Shown here piece by piece: positions 16,399-23,607 of a DNA stretch of 41,677 bases. A program made the translations under genes and the position numbers. The DNA is from a virus, in IMG/VR virus record IMGVR_UViG_3300044714_000031, positions 1 through 41,677 of that record, one strand, 5' to 3'. Position 1 is the first letter of the stretch; the number at the start of each line of letters is the position of its first letter. Below the pieces are notes generated by a model, which ran no database searches, was not told the DNA's origin, and saw nothing but the letters and a program-made list of their open reading frames with translations.

Positions 16399-16523
16399 GA
16401 CACCCAAATTATGACGGAGAACCTGATCGCTTGGGCACCTTGTTTGGAGCGGTGATCCTACTGGCTACGGCGCTTGCATCCATCAAGGGCTTATACCTTT
16501 TGTATCACTGGCTGTTCAGCTAA
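16395..16523 (+). CDS. Tiny membrane protein
   Basis: A 42-residue protein (MRHPNYDGEPDRLGTLFGAV start) with one membrane helix, GAVILLATALASIKGLYLLY. Coupled to the gene before by ATGA. Family unknown. Confidence 0.5.
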   Translation: MRHPNYDGEPDRLGTLFGAVILLATALASIKGLYLLYHWLFS

Positions 16524-16532
16524 GGGGGCTTT

Positions 16533-16715
16533 ATGCACGAACTAGAGAAGGAATTCCAGCGCAGAAATCACGAGAACATGAAAGAGCTTTTCGAGCTGCT
16601 CTTGAAACCTAAACCGCGCGAAGCATACACCACGCGCGAACCTGAAGAGTTTGACAGAGAAGCCGGAGCGCACACCGAGGACTGCGAAGACACGGAAGAT
16701 TTGCCAGGACATTGA
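16533..16715 (+). CDS. Small charged protein
   Basis: A 60-residue protein behind AAGGGGGCTTT. It has an amphipathic N-terminal helix (LEKEFQRRNHENMKELFELL) and a Glu/Asp-rich tail. It is the last gene before a 166-bp structured gap. No family recognised. Confidence 0.5.
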   Translation: MHELEKEFQRRNHENMKELFELLLKPKPREAYTTREPEEFDREAGAHTEDCEDTEDLPGH

Positions 16716-16719
16716 GTTT

Positions 16720-16861
16720 GGCTCAGGCGAAAGCCCTTCCCCAAGGACAAGGCTCTGAGCCAGGGGCACTGCCGCTACCCATCGTTTGCGAGACGAGGCA
16801 CGGGCCGAGCGGTGCCCCCAAAGTTTGCAGCACACCCGGGCAGGCCGTAGAAACCCCCGGG
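16720..16861 (+). other. Three consecutive hairpins upstream of the ERF gene
   Basis: Perfect stems are: GGCTCAG (16720-16726) with CTGAGCC (16755-16761); GGGGCAC (16763-16769) with GTGCCCC (16812-16818), extended inside by CCGCT/AGCGG and by TCGT/ACGA; and CCCGGG (16835-16840) with CCCGGG (16856-16861). No T-tract follows. The ERF ribosome site AGGAGG comes 10 bases after the last stem. The gap between genes (16716-16881) is otherwise empty. Candidate structured leader RNA. Confidence 0.5.
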
Positions 16862-16881
16862 CGCAATTATAGGAGGAAGTC

Positions 16882-17820
16882 ATGGAAATAGAAGAGTTGC
16901 TTCAAGAACCAACGGCCCCTGTAGAGGAAATGCGTTCCAAGACAATCGGAACACTCGCTGAGGCTCTTGCCAAAGCACAACTGAAGTTCAAGCCAATCAA
17001 GAAGCAGGTAGAAAACGCCTTCTACACGACCGAAAAGAAGAAAGCGATGTATGCCGATCTTGCCGCAATCATTGAGGCCACGCAGGGCGCTCTCGCCGAG
17101 AACGGACTGGTAGTCATCCAGCTGCCAGTTATTAGGCCATCGCAAAAAGCGGCTGGAGTGCAAAGCCTTCTTGTCCACACTTCGGGCGAATGGCTAAAGA
17201 ACGAGGTAATCCTGCCGGCCACGGAACGACGAAAGGAATATGACGCTGCCGGTAAAGCTGAGTACAAAGACCAATTTAACGCCCAATCGTGCGGCAAGGC
17301 CATCACCTACAGTCGTCGCTATTCGTACGGAAGCATCATCGGTGTAGCGGCGGAAGAGGACGACGACGGCAACAGCATATCCATCAAAGAAAATGGCTCG
17401 GTGGAAGCTGCCAAGGCCGTGGGCGAGCGTAAGGTAGCCGCTATGAAGCAGCGCGTGGCGCAGCAAGTCACCGAGAAAGAAGTGGAATCCAACGGAGCCA
17501 GCGAGTCCCTAGAGGCTTCTGGTGAGGTTTACGGGATTCTCAAGCAGGCCAAGAAGATCAAAAACGGCAAAGCTATGGCCCTTCAAATTGTTGACCCGAA
17601 TGACCAAACCATTGTGCTGTTTTGCTTCGATGACAAGAAGTACCCATTTGGTTCCAGCCTGTTCACCTTACTGGAGCTGGCCGCAGAAGGGAACGGACAG
17701 AGCATCCGTGGCCGGATCAAGCAGAGCGGCAAGTATACGAATCTGGTAATGCCGATCGCGGTTGGTAGCGTCAATTTTGACGATGACGGAGTGCCGATGT
17801 TGGATCGCACCAGTGCCTAG
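16882..17820 (+). CDS. erf: ERF-family single-strand annealing recombinase
   Basis: A 312-residue protein behind AGGAGGAAGTC. MYADLAAIIEATQGALAENG (about residues 55-75) and GKAITYSRRYSYGSIIGVAA followed by EEDDDGN (about 138-164) are the signature segments of the ERF superfamily (P22 Erf type), which coats and anneals single-stranded DNA for phage recombination and genome circularisation. The linker after residue 165 is charged. A C-terminal domain (GEVYGILKQAKKIKNGKAMA onward) looks like an additional OB-like or accessory fold. It pairs functionally with the RusA resolvase downstream. Confidence 0.85.
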   Translation: MEIEELLQEPTAPVEEMRSKTIGTLAEALAKAQLKFKPIKKQVENAFYTTEKKKAMYADLAAIIEATQGALAENGLVVIQLPVIRPSQKAAGVQSLLVHTSGEWLKNEVILPATERRKEYDAAGKAEYKDQFNAQSCGKAITYSRRYSYGSIIGVAAEEDDDGNSISIKENGSVEAAKAVGERKVAAMKQRVAQQVTEKEVESNGASESLEASGEVYGILKQAKKIKNGKAMALQIVDPNDQTIVLFCFDDKKYPFGSSLFTLLELAAEGNGQSIRGRIKQSGKYTNLVMPIAVGSVNFDDDGVPMLDRTSA

Positions 17821-17827
17821 CAAGCGC

Positions 17828-18133
17828 ATGGCGAAAGCGTACCTCGACATTGAGATACGCGAAGGACGCGGAGACGAGCCTTGCCACATCGTGGACATAC
17901 AGAAAGAGGCCAAGAAGCGCAGCGAGAACGATGGGCCGCAGCCAAAGACGCGCTTCCAGATGGAGTGCGACGACGGAGAAATGTACTCAAGTCTAAACCT
18001 AGAGAAAGACAGAATAATCAAGCGGGCAAGGAACAAGAGCGTGGCATTGAGCTTAATGCTCTTGGCTTGGCGCAGACTGACAGACCCGATGATAGACAAA
18101 ATCCTCGCCGAGTACGAAGGCCCGCCCACGTAG
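17828..18133 (+). CDS. Hypothetical early protein
   Basis: A 101-residue protein if started at ATG 17828; upstream in-frame starts inside the ERF gene are possible because the ribosome site here is weak. The N-terminal half is beta-rich and acidic (AYLDIEIREGRGDEPCHIVD); the C-terminal half is a basic helix pair (KRARNKSVALSLMLLAWRRL). It follows ERF, so a recombination accessory role is possible. Family unknown. Confidence 0.5.
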   Translation: MAKAYLDIEIREGRGDEPCHIVDIQKEAKKRSENDGPQPKTRFQMECDDGEMYSSLNLEKDRIIKRARNKSVALSLMLLAWRRLTDPMIDKILAEYEGPPT

Positions 18134-18185
18134 AGATATTCTTGGAAGCAGTAGGCACGCGCACTTGGAGGTTCTGAGGGGACCG

Positions 18186-18677
18186 ATGAGCGTGAGGGTG
18201 ATGACTGCTGTGTGGGAGCTAAATATTCCTGTGACTGACAAGTTTATTCTCCTAGGATTTGCGGACCATGCCGATGACTCGGGATTCTGCTACCCGAGCT
18301 ACGGTCGCATAGCTTGGAAGTGCGGTGTTTCACAAAGGACCGTGGCGCGCTGTATGGCTAACTTCCGGCAGTCTGGCCTAGTGGAACTGCTCGAAGATGC
18401 TCATCGAGGGCACACGCAGCGATTCCGCATCCATCCCAATAAGGTTGCCAAATTGGCACCCTTTACGCCAGAAGGTATGCCAACCACGACAGGAAAGGTT
18501 GCCAACCACGACATAAAGGTTGCCACAGCTATGGCAACCGAATCATCAGTATTAGAACCATCAGTTAACCGTAGAGCGTACTTCACAAATCCCAGGTATG
18601 GGGAACTGCGGCAAAAGAGATGGTCAAACGAGCATAACGGAACGCCTTTTACTTTAGAGCGGGCGGGTGTCCGATGA
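18186..18677 (+). CDS. Winged-helix protein, replication-initiator-like
   Basis: A 163-residue protein starting at ATG 18186 behind GAGGGGACCG. MSVRVMTAVWELNIPVTDKF, then LGFADHADDSGFCYPSYGRI, then KCGVSQRTVARCMANFRQSG is the helix-turn-helix (HTH_36-like) domain common at the N-terminus of phage replication proteins and plasmid initiators. The C-terminal half is low-complexity and basic, probably a DNA or partner contact. With no polymerase or helicase in the window, it is the best candidate for recruiting host replication machinery; this is inference. Confidence 0.7.
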   Translation: MSVRVMTAVWELNIPVTDKFILLGFADHADDSGFCYPSYGRIAWKCGVSQRTVARCMANFRQSGLVELLEDAHRGHTQRFRIHPNKVAKLAPFTPEGMPTTTGKVANHDIKVATAMATESSVLEPSVNRRAYFTNPRYGELRQKRWSNEHNGTPFTLERAGVR

Positions 18678-18889
18678 GCCGAGGCGTACCTCACTACTGC
18701 CCTTCCGAAGCACGCGATAAGGGCTCGCTACTGAAAGAGGCCAATCCTCTGCGGATGAACTTCGACGGGACCAAGGTGCTGTGCGGCTTCGACTGCAAGA
18801 GGGTGGCCACGCAGATGACTCCCCGCTTGCGGCTCAATAAGCAGGGGGATTTTGAGGAAGTACAGATCCCGTGGTGCGGAGTTTGCTGA
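18674..18889 (+). CDS. Small Cys-rich protein
   Basis: A 71-residue protein with an ATGA overlap. Cysteines occur at HYCPSE, VLCGFDCKRV and IPWCGVC-end, consistent with a four-Cys zinc site, two of whose ligands sit at the extreme C-terminus. Unknown family. Its stop shares a base with the next ATG. Confidence 0.55.
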   Translation: MSRGVPHYCPSEARDKGSLLKEANPLRMNFDGTKVLCGFDCKRVATQMTPRLRLNKQGDFEEVQIPWCGVC

Positions 18890-19071
18890 TGAGAGGGCGT
18901 CCTAGTCACGGCAGGACTGAGCAGTTAATCGAGCGTGGCCTATCGCGAGACGCAGCTCTTCGGCTTTCAGCGAGCGAGTATATGCGTAGGCGTTATGCGA
19001 ATGATCCGAAGTTCAGAGAAAAGCAAAAAGAGTACTCGCGCCAGCGTTACTGGGCGAGCAAGGAGGCTTAA
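18889..19071 (+). CDS. Small basic helical protein
   Basis: A 60-residue protein, TGATG-coupled to the gene before. Arg/Lys-rich helix RRYANDPKFREKQKEYSRQR resembles the basic N-terminal helix that precedes some phage HNH domains, but no HNH follows. It may be a DNA- or RNA-binding fragment or a stand-alone helix protein. Confidence 0.5.
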   Translation: MRGRPSHGRTEQLIERGLSRDAALRLSASEYMRRRYANDPKFREKQKEYSRQRYWASKEA

Positions 19072-19073
19072 AT

Positions 19074-19082
19074 GGGGGGGGG
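19074..19082 (+). repeat. G9 homopolymer directly after a start codon
   Basis: ATG 19072 stands 5 bases after AGGAGG (19061-19066) and its G begins a run of nine G. As written, this start enters a frame that stops after 28 codons. With one more G it would join the zinc-finger reading frame at 19086. Confidence 0.7.
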
Positions 19083-19085
19083 CAA

Positions 19086-19289
19086 TTGTACAAACCACTG
19101 TATCCATCTGAGGGCGGTCCTCTTGCCGGGTTTGCGTGCGGTGAGTGCAAGGCCGTGACGCGTACCCAGCGCGGGATGCTGATTCATTTGGCGGTATGTC
19201 ACGGCATACGAATGCAGGCGCAGATGTTTCCGGCAATTCCCGAATCGTTCAAGCCGGACACTGGACAAGATTTACCGAGGTCAATTTGA
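19086..19289 (+). CDS. C2H2-like zinc-finger protein, start shifted by a G tract
   Basis: About 67 residues in the open frame, with only TTG 19086 as a local start. CGECKAVTRTQRGMLIHLAV followed by CHG gives Cys-x2-Cys-x12-His-x4-Cys-His, a zinc-finger pattern. The well-placed ribosome site and ATG (19061-19074) belong to a different frame because of the G9 tract. Either frame slippage, length variation between phage copies, or a sequencing error in the homopolymer could explain this. The stop overlaps the next TTG start (TTGA). Confidence 0.5.
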   Translation: MYKPLYPSEGGPLAGFACGECKAVTRTQRGMLIHLAVCHGIRMQAQMFPAIPESFKPDTGQDLPRSI

Positions 19290-19858
19290 GCAATTGCCCT
19301 AAATGCGGAAGGCGAGTAAGCGGCGGCTTCGGAACGCGCATGACCAAGAACGGACTCGCTCACAACATCTGCCCCAGCCGCAAGCACATCGCGATGAAGA
19401 TGGGCGAGCGTCGGCCGGCGCGGAGACGGCAAGGGTGTCGCGGCTTCAAGCGCAACGAGGCGGCGACCGTGAAGCGCAACTTCGAGGACCCTCGTTCCTA
19501 CGTGAGCCTGGATGAACCGCCGCACCTGATCCTCTTCGGCAAGGATAAAGAAGCCCAGCGTCAAATCATCTTTGCCACGCGCGACGGCATCTGCCAGATC
19601 CAAGGCGAGCACTGTTTGGGGCGGATTGACTTCTACTCAGGCGAATGGCACCACGTCTCGAACGCGCACAACCAGTTCCGCCGCTGCGATTGCAAGGAAG
19701 GCGCACTGGTGATCTGCAAAAACTGCCACTTAGAGCAGCACGTGCAGGTGAAACTCGGAAGGATTCCGCAACTCGTCACAGATCAGAATTTTTGCGATGA
19801 AACGGACGCGCGCGTTACCGACAGCATAGGGGAGTCGAGCCATGACGCAGGCCAATGA
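19286..19858 (+). CDS. HNH endonuclease
   Basis: About 190 residues from TTG 19286 (TTGA overlap, ribosome site CGAGGTC). An N-terminal zinc ribbon (NCPKCGRRV, later NICPS) leads to a basic linker. The HNH core follows: GICQIQGEHCLG, GEWHHVSNAHNQFRRCDC and LVICKNCHLEQH, with the HH pair and the final N..H in order. Such nucleases nick or cut DNA and in phages act in homing or packaging. It sits among early genes in line with transcription. Confidence 0.7.
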   Translation: MSNCPKCGRRVSGGFGTRMTKNGLAHNICPSRKHIAMKMGERRPARRRQGCRGFKRNEAATVKRNFEDPRSYVSLDEPPHLILFGKDKEAQRQIIFATRDGICQIQGEHCLGRIDFYSGEWHHVSNAHNQFRRCDCKEGALVICKNCHLEQHVQVKLGRIPQLVTDQNFCDETDARVTDSIGESSHDAGQ

Positions 19859-20039
19859 AAGCACGCTTCGTGAAATTGCCGAGAAGTTAGGTGATGCATT
19901 GGAACTGATTGATGACGCGATAGCTATACGCGAAGGCAAGCAAATTGCCAACCTGAAAGACCTTGATATGCTCAGAGCAGAGATTCACGTGCTGACATGT
20001 AGGCCACAGTTTCAGGGATTTTACAGGAGACGCCCATGA
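19842..20039 (+). CDS. Small helical protein
   Basis: A 65-residue protein starting 17 bases inside the HNH gene behind GGGGAGTCGAGCC. It has helical heptads (LREIAEKLGDALELIDDAIA, LKDLDMLRAEIHVL). Overlaps the next gene by ATGA. Family unknown. Confidence 0.55.
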   Translation: MTQANESTLREIAEKLGDALELIDDAIAIREGKQIANLKDLDMLRAEIHVLTCRPQFQGFYRRRP

Positions 20040-20554
20040 GCGAAAACAGGGAGCAGCAGGCCGCGCAGCCCGCACCCCCATGTTGGCACAAGGAGATTAA
20101 CGATGAAGGAATCTGCAAAGCGTGCGGAGCAAAGGCGGCAATTTCTATCGAAGGGCTGCACGAGAACAGGAAACCTTTGGGTGTGCTACAGCCTGCGGCA
20201 ACCGCTAAAGCCCAAGAAGAAATAACCCCGGCGCAGCCCGCACCCGAAGAACTGGAACACTTGTGCTACGTCTATTTGCTCCATTTAGATATGCGCTGGG
20301 GCAACGGCGACGAATCGCACATACGCACTTTCGGCATCGGCAATGCGAAACTCAACAAAAAATCTCTAGCTGCGTTCGTCATGCGCCAAATCTCCGCAGC
20401 CCAGACGAAGCGGACGCCGCTGCGCGAGGCGCTGGAATTGCGGCGGGAGTTAGAAATATTGGCGTCAGCGGCGGAAACGATCAGCATTGAACTTTCTCAG
20501 TCGCTTCATAAGGTAATCAGCCATTACTTTCCCGCAGAATTAGGTGGCAAATGA
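20036..20554 (+). CDS. Hypothetical protein with N-terminal zinc ribbon
   Basis: A 172-residue protein behind AGGAGACGCCC. PCWHKEINDEGICKACGAKA gives a Cys-x-His / Cys-x2-Cys zinc knuckle near residues 15-32. Low-complexity PAQPAP linkers follow, then a helical C-terminal domain (TPLREALELRRELEILASAA). It opens a run of small coupled genes sharing AAQPAP/APPAQ-type tails. Confidence 0.6.
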   Translation: MSENREQQAAQPAPPCWHKEINDEGICKACGAKAAISIEGLHENRKPLGVLQPAATAKAQEEITPAQPAPEELEHLCYVYLLHLDMRWGNGDESHIRTFGIGNAKLNKKSLAAFVMRQISAAQTKRTPLREALELRRELEILASAAETISIELSQSLHKVISHYFPAELGGK

Positions 20555-20811
20555 CCATAAGCGTAGAAACACGGAGCGTTTGGGTAGTTGAACACACTCG
20601 CGGAGATGGCTCTAGGCACTACATCGCTTGCCTAGACGAGTGGATATTTGAGTCCGCAGAAGAAGCAGTTAGAGCCTGCAACGCGCAGTTCCCAGTCGGC
20701 GAGCAACTAACCCTAGAGAAACCTACGGAGTGGCTGAGAGTTGTTGAGCTGGTGCCACGAGAAATTCTGCGTGCGGCGCTGGCCCCACCCGCCCAGGAGG
20801 AGAAGAAATGA
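20551..20811 (+). CDS. Hypothetical protein
   Basis: An 86-residue protein, ATGA-coupled. TRSVWVVEHTRGDGSRHYIA then WIFESAEEAVRACNAQF suggests a beta-hairpin with a following helix, a pattern frequent in small phage proteins. The tail APPAQEEKK encodes the ribosome site CAGGAGGAG of the next gene. Confidence 0.55.
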   Translation: MTISVETRSVWVVEHTRGDGSRHYIACLDEWIFESAEEAVRACNAQFPVGEQLTLEKPTEWLRVVELVPREILRAALAPPAQEEKK

Positions 20812-21242
20812 GCCGGTCAGGTTACACAGACGAAATGGATGACCAATGGGCTTTGATTCGCTGGCGTGGAGCCGTCAAGAGTGCGATTCGCGGTAAGCGC
20901 GGGCAATCGTTCTTGCGCGAGATGGCCTCAGCCCTAGACGCCATGCCGGATAAATCTCTAATTGCCGAAGAATTGGAGCAGGACGGAGAAGTATGCGCGT
21001 TGGGCGCAGTCGGGAAACTTCGCGGTATTGATATGAGCCAAGTTGACCCGGAAGAATACGATATCGTAGCGAATCTATTCGGCATTCCGCACGCCTTAGC
21101 GCAAGAAATCATGTACGAAAACGACGAAGGCTCTTTGCGAGAAGAAAAGCCAGAAGACAGATGGCAGCGGATTCGTAAATGGGTAGATAGAAACATTGCC
21201 GCCCCGCCACCCGCCCAGAGCGGCAAGGAGAGCGAGCGATGA
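20808..21242 (+). CDS. Conserved phage hypothetical protein
   Basis: A 144-residue protein. MSRSGYTDEMDDQWALIRWR, GKRGQSFLREMASALDAMP, then EVCALGAVGKLRGIDM matches a family I recognise from many phages that is still without function. Acidic and helical throughout. ATGA overlaps at both ends; the C-terminal tail APPPAQSGKESER carries the next ribosome site (AAGGAGAG). Confidence 0.65.
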   Translation: MSRSGYTDEMDDQWALIRWRGAVKSAIRGKRGQSFLREMASALDAMPDKSLIAEELEQDGEVCALGAVGKLRGIDMSQVDPEEYDIVANLFGIPHALAQEIMYENDEGSLREEKPEDRWQRIRKWVDRNIAAPPPAQSGKESER

Positions 21243-21418
21243 TCAAATGTTATGCGGTTGTGTTTATGAACTATCGCCCGCTCGAAGTGGATTCGCTTTG
21301 GGAAACTAAAGAGGCGGCACAAGAGCACATTCAGCAGTTAACCAATCCTGGCAACTGGGACGTTTGCGAAATGGAGATCAGGCGCGCCGCCCAGAGCAAG
21401 ACGCCGGAGGGCCAATGA
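21239..21418 (+). CDS. 59-residue hypothetical protein
   Basis: Starts at ATG 21239 (ATGA) and reads MIKCYAVVFMNYRPLEVDSL, then a helix WETKEAAQEHIQQL and a strand WDVCEMEIRR: a beta-alpha-beta small fold. The tail RAAQSKTPEGQ closely resembles that of the next protein. Overlaps at both ends support it. Confidence 0.5.
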   Translation: MIKCYAVVFMNYRPLEVDSLWETKEAAQEHIQQLTNPGNWDVCEMEIRRAAQSKTPEGQ

Positions 21419-21615
21419 GCGAACCAAAAGCAATACGCATTGAGATTGAGTACGACGACGGCCTTATCGAATTTGCCGAAGGAGATGCGGCGGAGCAGAT
21501 TGTGAGTTGGTACAAGGGATGTGAAGTTATGAATTGTGTACACGGCGCGCGATATAGAGGGCAGAGATTCGAGGAGAGGCGCGCGGCGGGCAAGACGCCG
21601 GAGGGACGCACGTGA
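21415..21615 (+). CDS. 66-residue hypothetical protein
   Basis: Starts at ATG 21415 behind CCGGAGGGCCA, overlapping the previous stop. EPKAIRIEIEYDDGLIEFAE is a beta-rich start, followed by a helix and a basic tail RRAAGKTPEGRT. That tail shares GCAAGACGCCGGAGGG with the previous gene's end, and it contains the ribosome site for the next GTG start. Confidence 0.5.
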   Translation: MSEPKAIRIEIEYDDGLIEFAEGDAAEQIVSWYKGCEVMNCVHGARYRGQRFEERRAAGKTPEGRT

Positions 21616-22007
21616 GAGCGCTAAGTCTGTGGCAACCGTGGGCATCGTTAATCGCAGATGGCCGCAAGAAGATCGAGACGCGGCATTGGGAGATGCTTTA
21701 TCGCGGGCCGCTGGCAATTCACGCAGCGAAGAAGGTGGACAAACAGGCGTGCGAAGAGTTCGGCTATGATCCGCTCACTATTCCTCGCGGGGCGGTCGTG
21801 TGCATCGTGAACGTGGACAACTGTGTACGCTTCCCGCATCCAAGTGCGCCGCCGGACGAGTACGGTGATTTTTATGAAGGCCGATTTGGATTCTTGCTGA
21901 CCCTAGTGGAGAAGTTTGAGATTCCGAAACCGGCGAAAGGCTATCAGGGAATTTGGGATTGGTCGCGCGCGGCACGCCAGACGGAGCAGCCCAGGGGCCA
22001 CGAATGA
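21612..22007 (+). CDS. ASCH-domain protein
   Basis: About 131 residues from GTG 21612 (GTGA overlap, GGAGGGACGCAC upstream). MRALSLWQPWASLIADGRKK then IETRHWEMLYRGPLAIHAAK is the diagnostic start of the ASCH fold (PUA-like), implicated in RNA or modified-nucleoside binding; bacterial relatives include N4-acetylcytidine amidohydrolase. The conserved basic and aromatic pocket residues appear intact. It could act on host RNA or modified bases; no substrate can be named. Confidence 0.75.
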   Translation: MRALSLWQPWASLIADGRKKIETRHWEMLYRGPLAIHAAKKVDKQACEEFGYDPLTIPRGAVVCIVNVDNCVRFPHPSAPPDEYGDFYEGRFGFLLTLVEKFEIPKPAKGYQGIWDWSRAARQTEQPRGHE

Positions 22008-22189
22008 GGGTTAAGCCGCCATTTATGCTGCATACCTGGACCGATGAGATATTGAATCCCGCACACCCAAGAATCTATTGGTACTTAGAGTCGTATCTCA
22101 TGTGGACTTACGAAACCAGCCAGGAGTTAGGCTATGTCTGGAAGAGTACTGGAAGGCGCGCGGAGCAGCCCAGGGGCAGCAAGGCGTGA
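22004..22189 (+). CDS. 61-residue hypothetical protein
   Basis: ATG 22004 overlaps the ASCH stop and follows CAGGGGCCACGA. Rich in Trp/Tyr (LHTWTDEI, IYWYLESYLMWTYE). The tail RRAEQPRGSKA copies the ASCH tail EQPRGHE, with 17 identical bases (CGGAGCAGCCCAGGGGC). Confidence 0.5.
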   Translation: MRVKPPFMLHTWTDEILNPAHPRIYWYLESYLMWTYETSQELGYVWKSTGRRAEQPRGSKA

Positions 22190-22232
22190 AGCAAGCCGCT
22201 GGCAATGATTTGTTTTGGAGGAGAGTGAACCG

Positions 22233-22391
22233 GTGAAACCTAAAACATCGAAGCGGAAGAGGCAGAAGCAAAAGAAGCATGTGGAGCTTTTGAACATAGA
22301 CAGCAGAAACAAAAACGGAGTCAGTATTCTTAACCCTTACGGAGTTAACGCCTACGGAGAATTGCCGATGGCACATCATCGAAAGGTTTGA
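22233..22391 (+). CDS. Small basic protein
   Basis: A 52-residue protein from GTG 22233, preceded by GGAGGAG at 22217-22223. The N-terminus KPKTSKRKRQKQKK is strongly basic; the rest is NPYGVNAYGELPMAHHRKV. Possibly nucleic-acid binding. The start is uncertain. Bases 22392-22527 after it hold nothing I can support. Confidence 0.4.
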   Translation: MKPKTSKRKRQKQKKHVELLNIDSRNKNGVSILNPYGVNAYGELPMAHHRKV

Positions 22392-22527
22392 AACAAGAAC
22401 AGGCGATACGCCAAACTTCGCAGGATGCGAAGACAGAAAATGAAACAGTTTCAACGACCTACCGGAAGGCAGCGGTGAAGAGTTCGCGAAGACTACCCGA
22501 CCGGCGAGCGCAAGGAGGGGGAACGCG

Positions 22528-22734
22528 ATGGAAGTTAACGTAGGATTTGGCAGGTGGGGAGAGACCTTTACGTGTTGCAAATGCGGGCTTTACTTGAAGG
22601 ACTTGCCGAGCTGAGATTTGCAGCACTTTCACGGCAAGTACGGTGTCCTAATACGCAAAGAGATTACGTGCGAATTTGCGGGCAAGATATTCAAGAATCC
22701 ATTCAAGCGGATGGCCCTGGAGGCTGCGCCATGA
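22528..22734 (+). pseudogene. Zinc-finger ORF interrupted by an in-frame TGA
   Basis: ATG 22528 follows GGAGGGGGAACGCG. The frame reads MEVNVGFGRWGETFTCCKCG, then LYLKDLPS, meets TGA at 22612-22614, and continues as DLQHFHGKYGVLIRKEITCE to a final TGA that overlaps the next ATG by ATGA. Cys-x2-Cys before and His-x-His after the stop would make one zinc site only if the codon were read through. Standard code applies elsewhere, so a recent nonsense mutation is simplest, with readthrough as an alternative. Confidence 0.5.
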
Positions 22735-23201
22735 ACTCCCTAACTGCATTGCTCTATATGGTGATGGCGTGGCAGCAGCAGACTGTGACAGCTAGGACCA
22801 CAGGAACTACCATAGCCCTTTACCACTACAATTTAAACGCCAACAGGAAGGACTGCACGCCTCTTTGGGTAGACAAGCTTCATAGCGATTGGTCAATTGG
22901 GTTTGATGCAAAGTGGTGCTATATCGAAATCGCTCCTCCTCCTCCATTCGACGTTCCACCCGTGGAGATAGAGCACGACCATTATGAGTTCAAGATAGAT
23001 TCAGTAGACCGCTACTACCTACAGGGCGCGCGAGAGGGTTGCGGTATGCTTTCCACTGCCAATGTCAACGTCCAGTGCCGCGAAAAGGATGGATGGTTTT
23101 ACAGGGTGGAGAAGGAGAAATCCTGTAAAGATAAATACCGGTTCCTTCTGATGAGCGAAGACGGAAAATGGCACTGCCTCGCGCTGGGGCAAAAGCCATG
23201 A
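22731..23201 (+). CDS. Hypothetical protein with several cysteines
   Basis: A 156-residue protein; ATG 22731 follows TGGAGGCTGCGCC and overlaps the preceding TGA. Beta-rich (DWSIGFDAKWCYIEIAPPPP, HDHYEFKIDSVDRYYL, DGWFYRVEKEKSC). The first 20 residues are moderately hydrophobic (LTALLYMVMA) but not a convincing signal peptide. Family unknown. Confidence 0.55.
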   Translation: MNSLTALLYMVMAWQQQTVTARTTGTTIALYHYNLNANRKDCTPLWVDKLHSDWSIGFDAKWCYIEIAPPPPFDVPPVEIEHDHYEFKIDSVDRYYLQGAREGCGMLSTANVNVQCREKDGWFYRVEKEKSCKDKYRFLLMSEDGKWHCLALGQKP

Positions 23202-23242
23202 AGAAAGCCACCGAGAAGAACGAAGCCGAGGAGCGGCAATGA
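23198..23242 (+). CDS. 14-codon coupling ORF
   Basis: MKKATEKNEAEERQ, joined by ATGA to the gene before and to rusA after. It holds rusA's ribosome site (CGAGGAGCGGCA). It may only relay ribosomes into rusA and need not make a functional peptide. Confidence 0.3.
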   Translation: MKKATEKNEAEERQ

Positions 23243-23607
23243 GACTTGAGATTTCCAAAGCACCGCCCAGTGCTAATGAACTCAGGCGAAAGTACCGAAC
23301 AGTCTTTGCCTACAGGGATTTGCGCATGGCTTGGGAGAAGGATTTAACTTTCTGCACTAGCGGAGCCGTCGAGACGATTGCATTCAAGAGTCAAGCCGCC
23401 AAAAACAAGCGTTTGAGTTTGGTGATACATGTATATCGCAGGAGAGAATTGGACTTCGACAATATGGTAGCCGGATGCAAGCCGATCATAGATGCGCTCG
23501 TGAACATCGGGTATCTGGGCGGCGATTCATCAGAGCGCCTACACTGCGAAATAAAGCAAGCCTCGCCATTTAAGCCGCGCACCGTCATTGAGATAAACCC
23601 GGCATGA
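23239..23607 (+). CDS. rusA: RusA-type Holliday junction resolvase
   Basis: A 122-residue protein, normal length for the family. APPSANELRRKYR at the N-terminus and ELDFDNMVAGCKPIIDALVN followed by GYLGGDSSERL carry the RusA core. The Asp residues of DFDN and of the DALVN and GGDSS segments form the metal-binding acidic cluster, with basic residues beside them. It resolves recombination junctions and branched DNA before packaging and completes the pathway started by ERF. ATGA overlaps at both ends. Confidence 0.85.
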   Translation: MRLEISKAPPSANELRRKYRTVFAYRDLRMAWEKDLTFCTSGAVETIAFKSQAAKNKRLSLVIHVYRRRELDFDNMVAGCKPIIDALVNIGYLGGDSSERLHCEIKQASPFKPRTVIEINPA

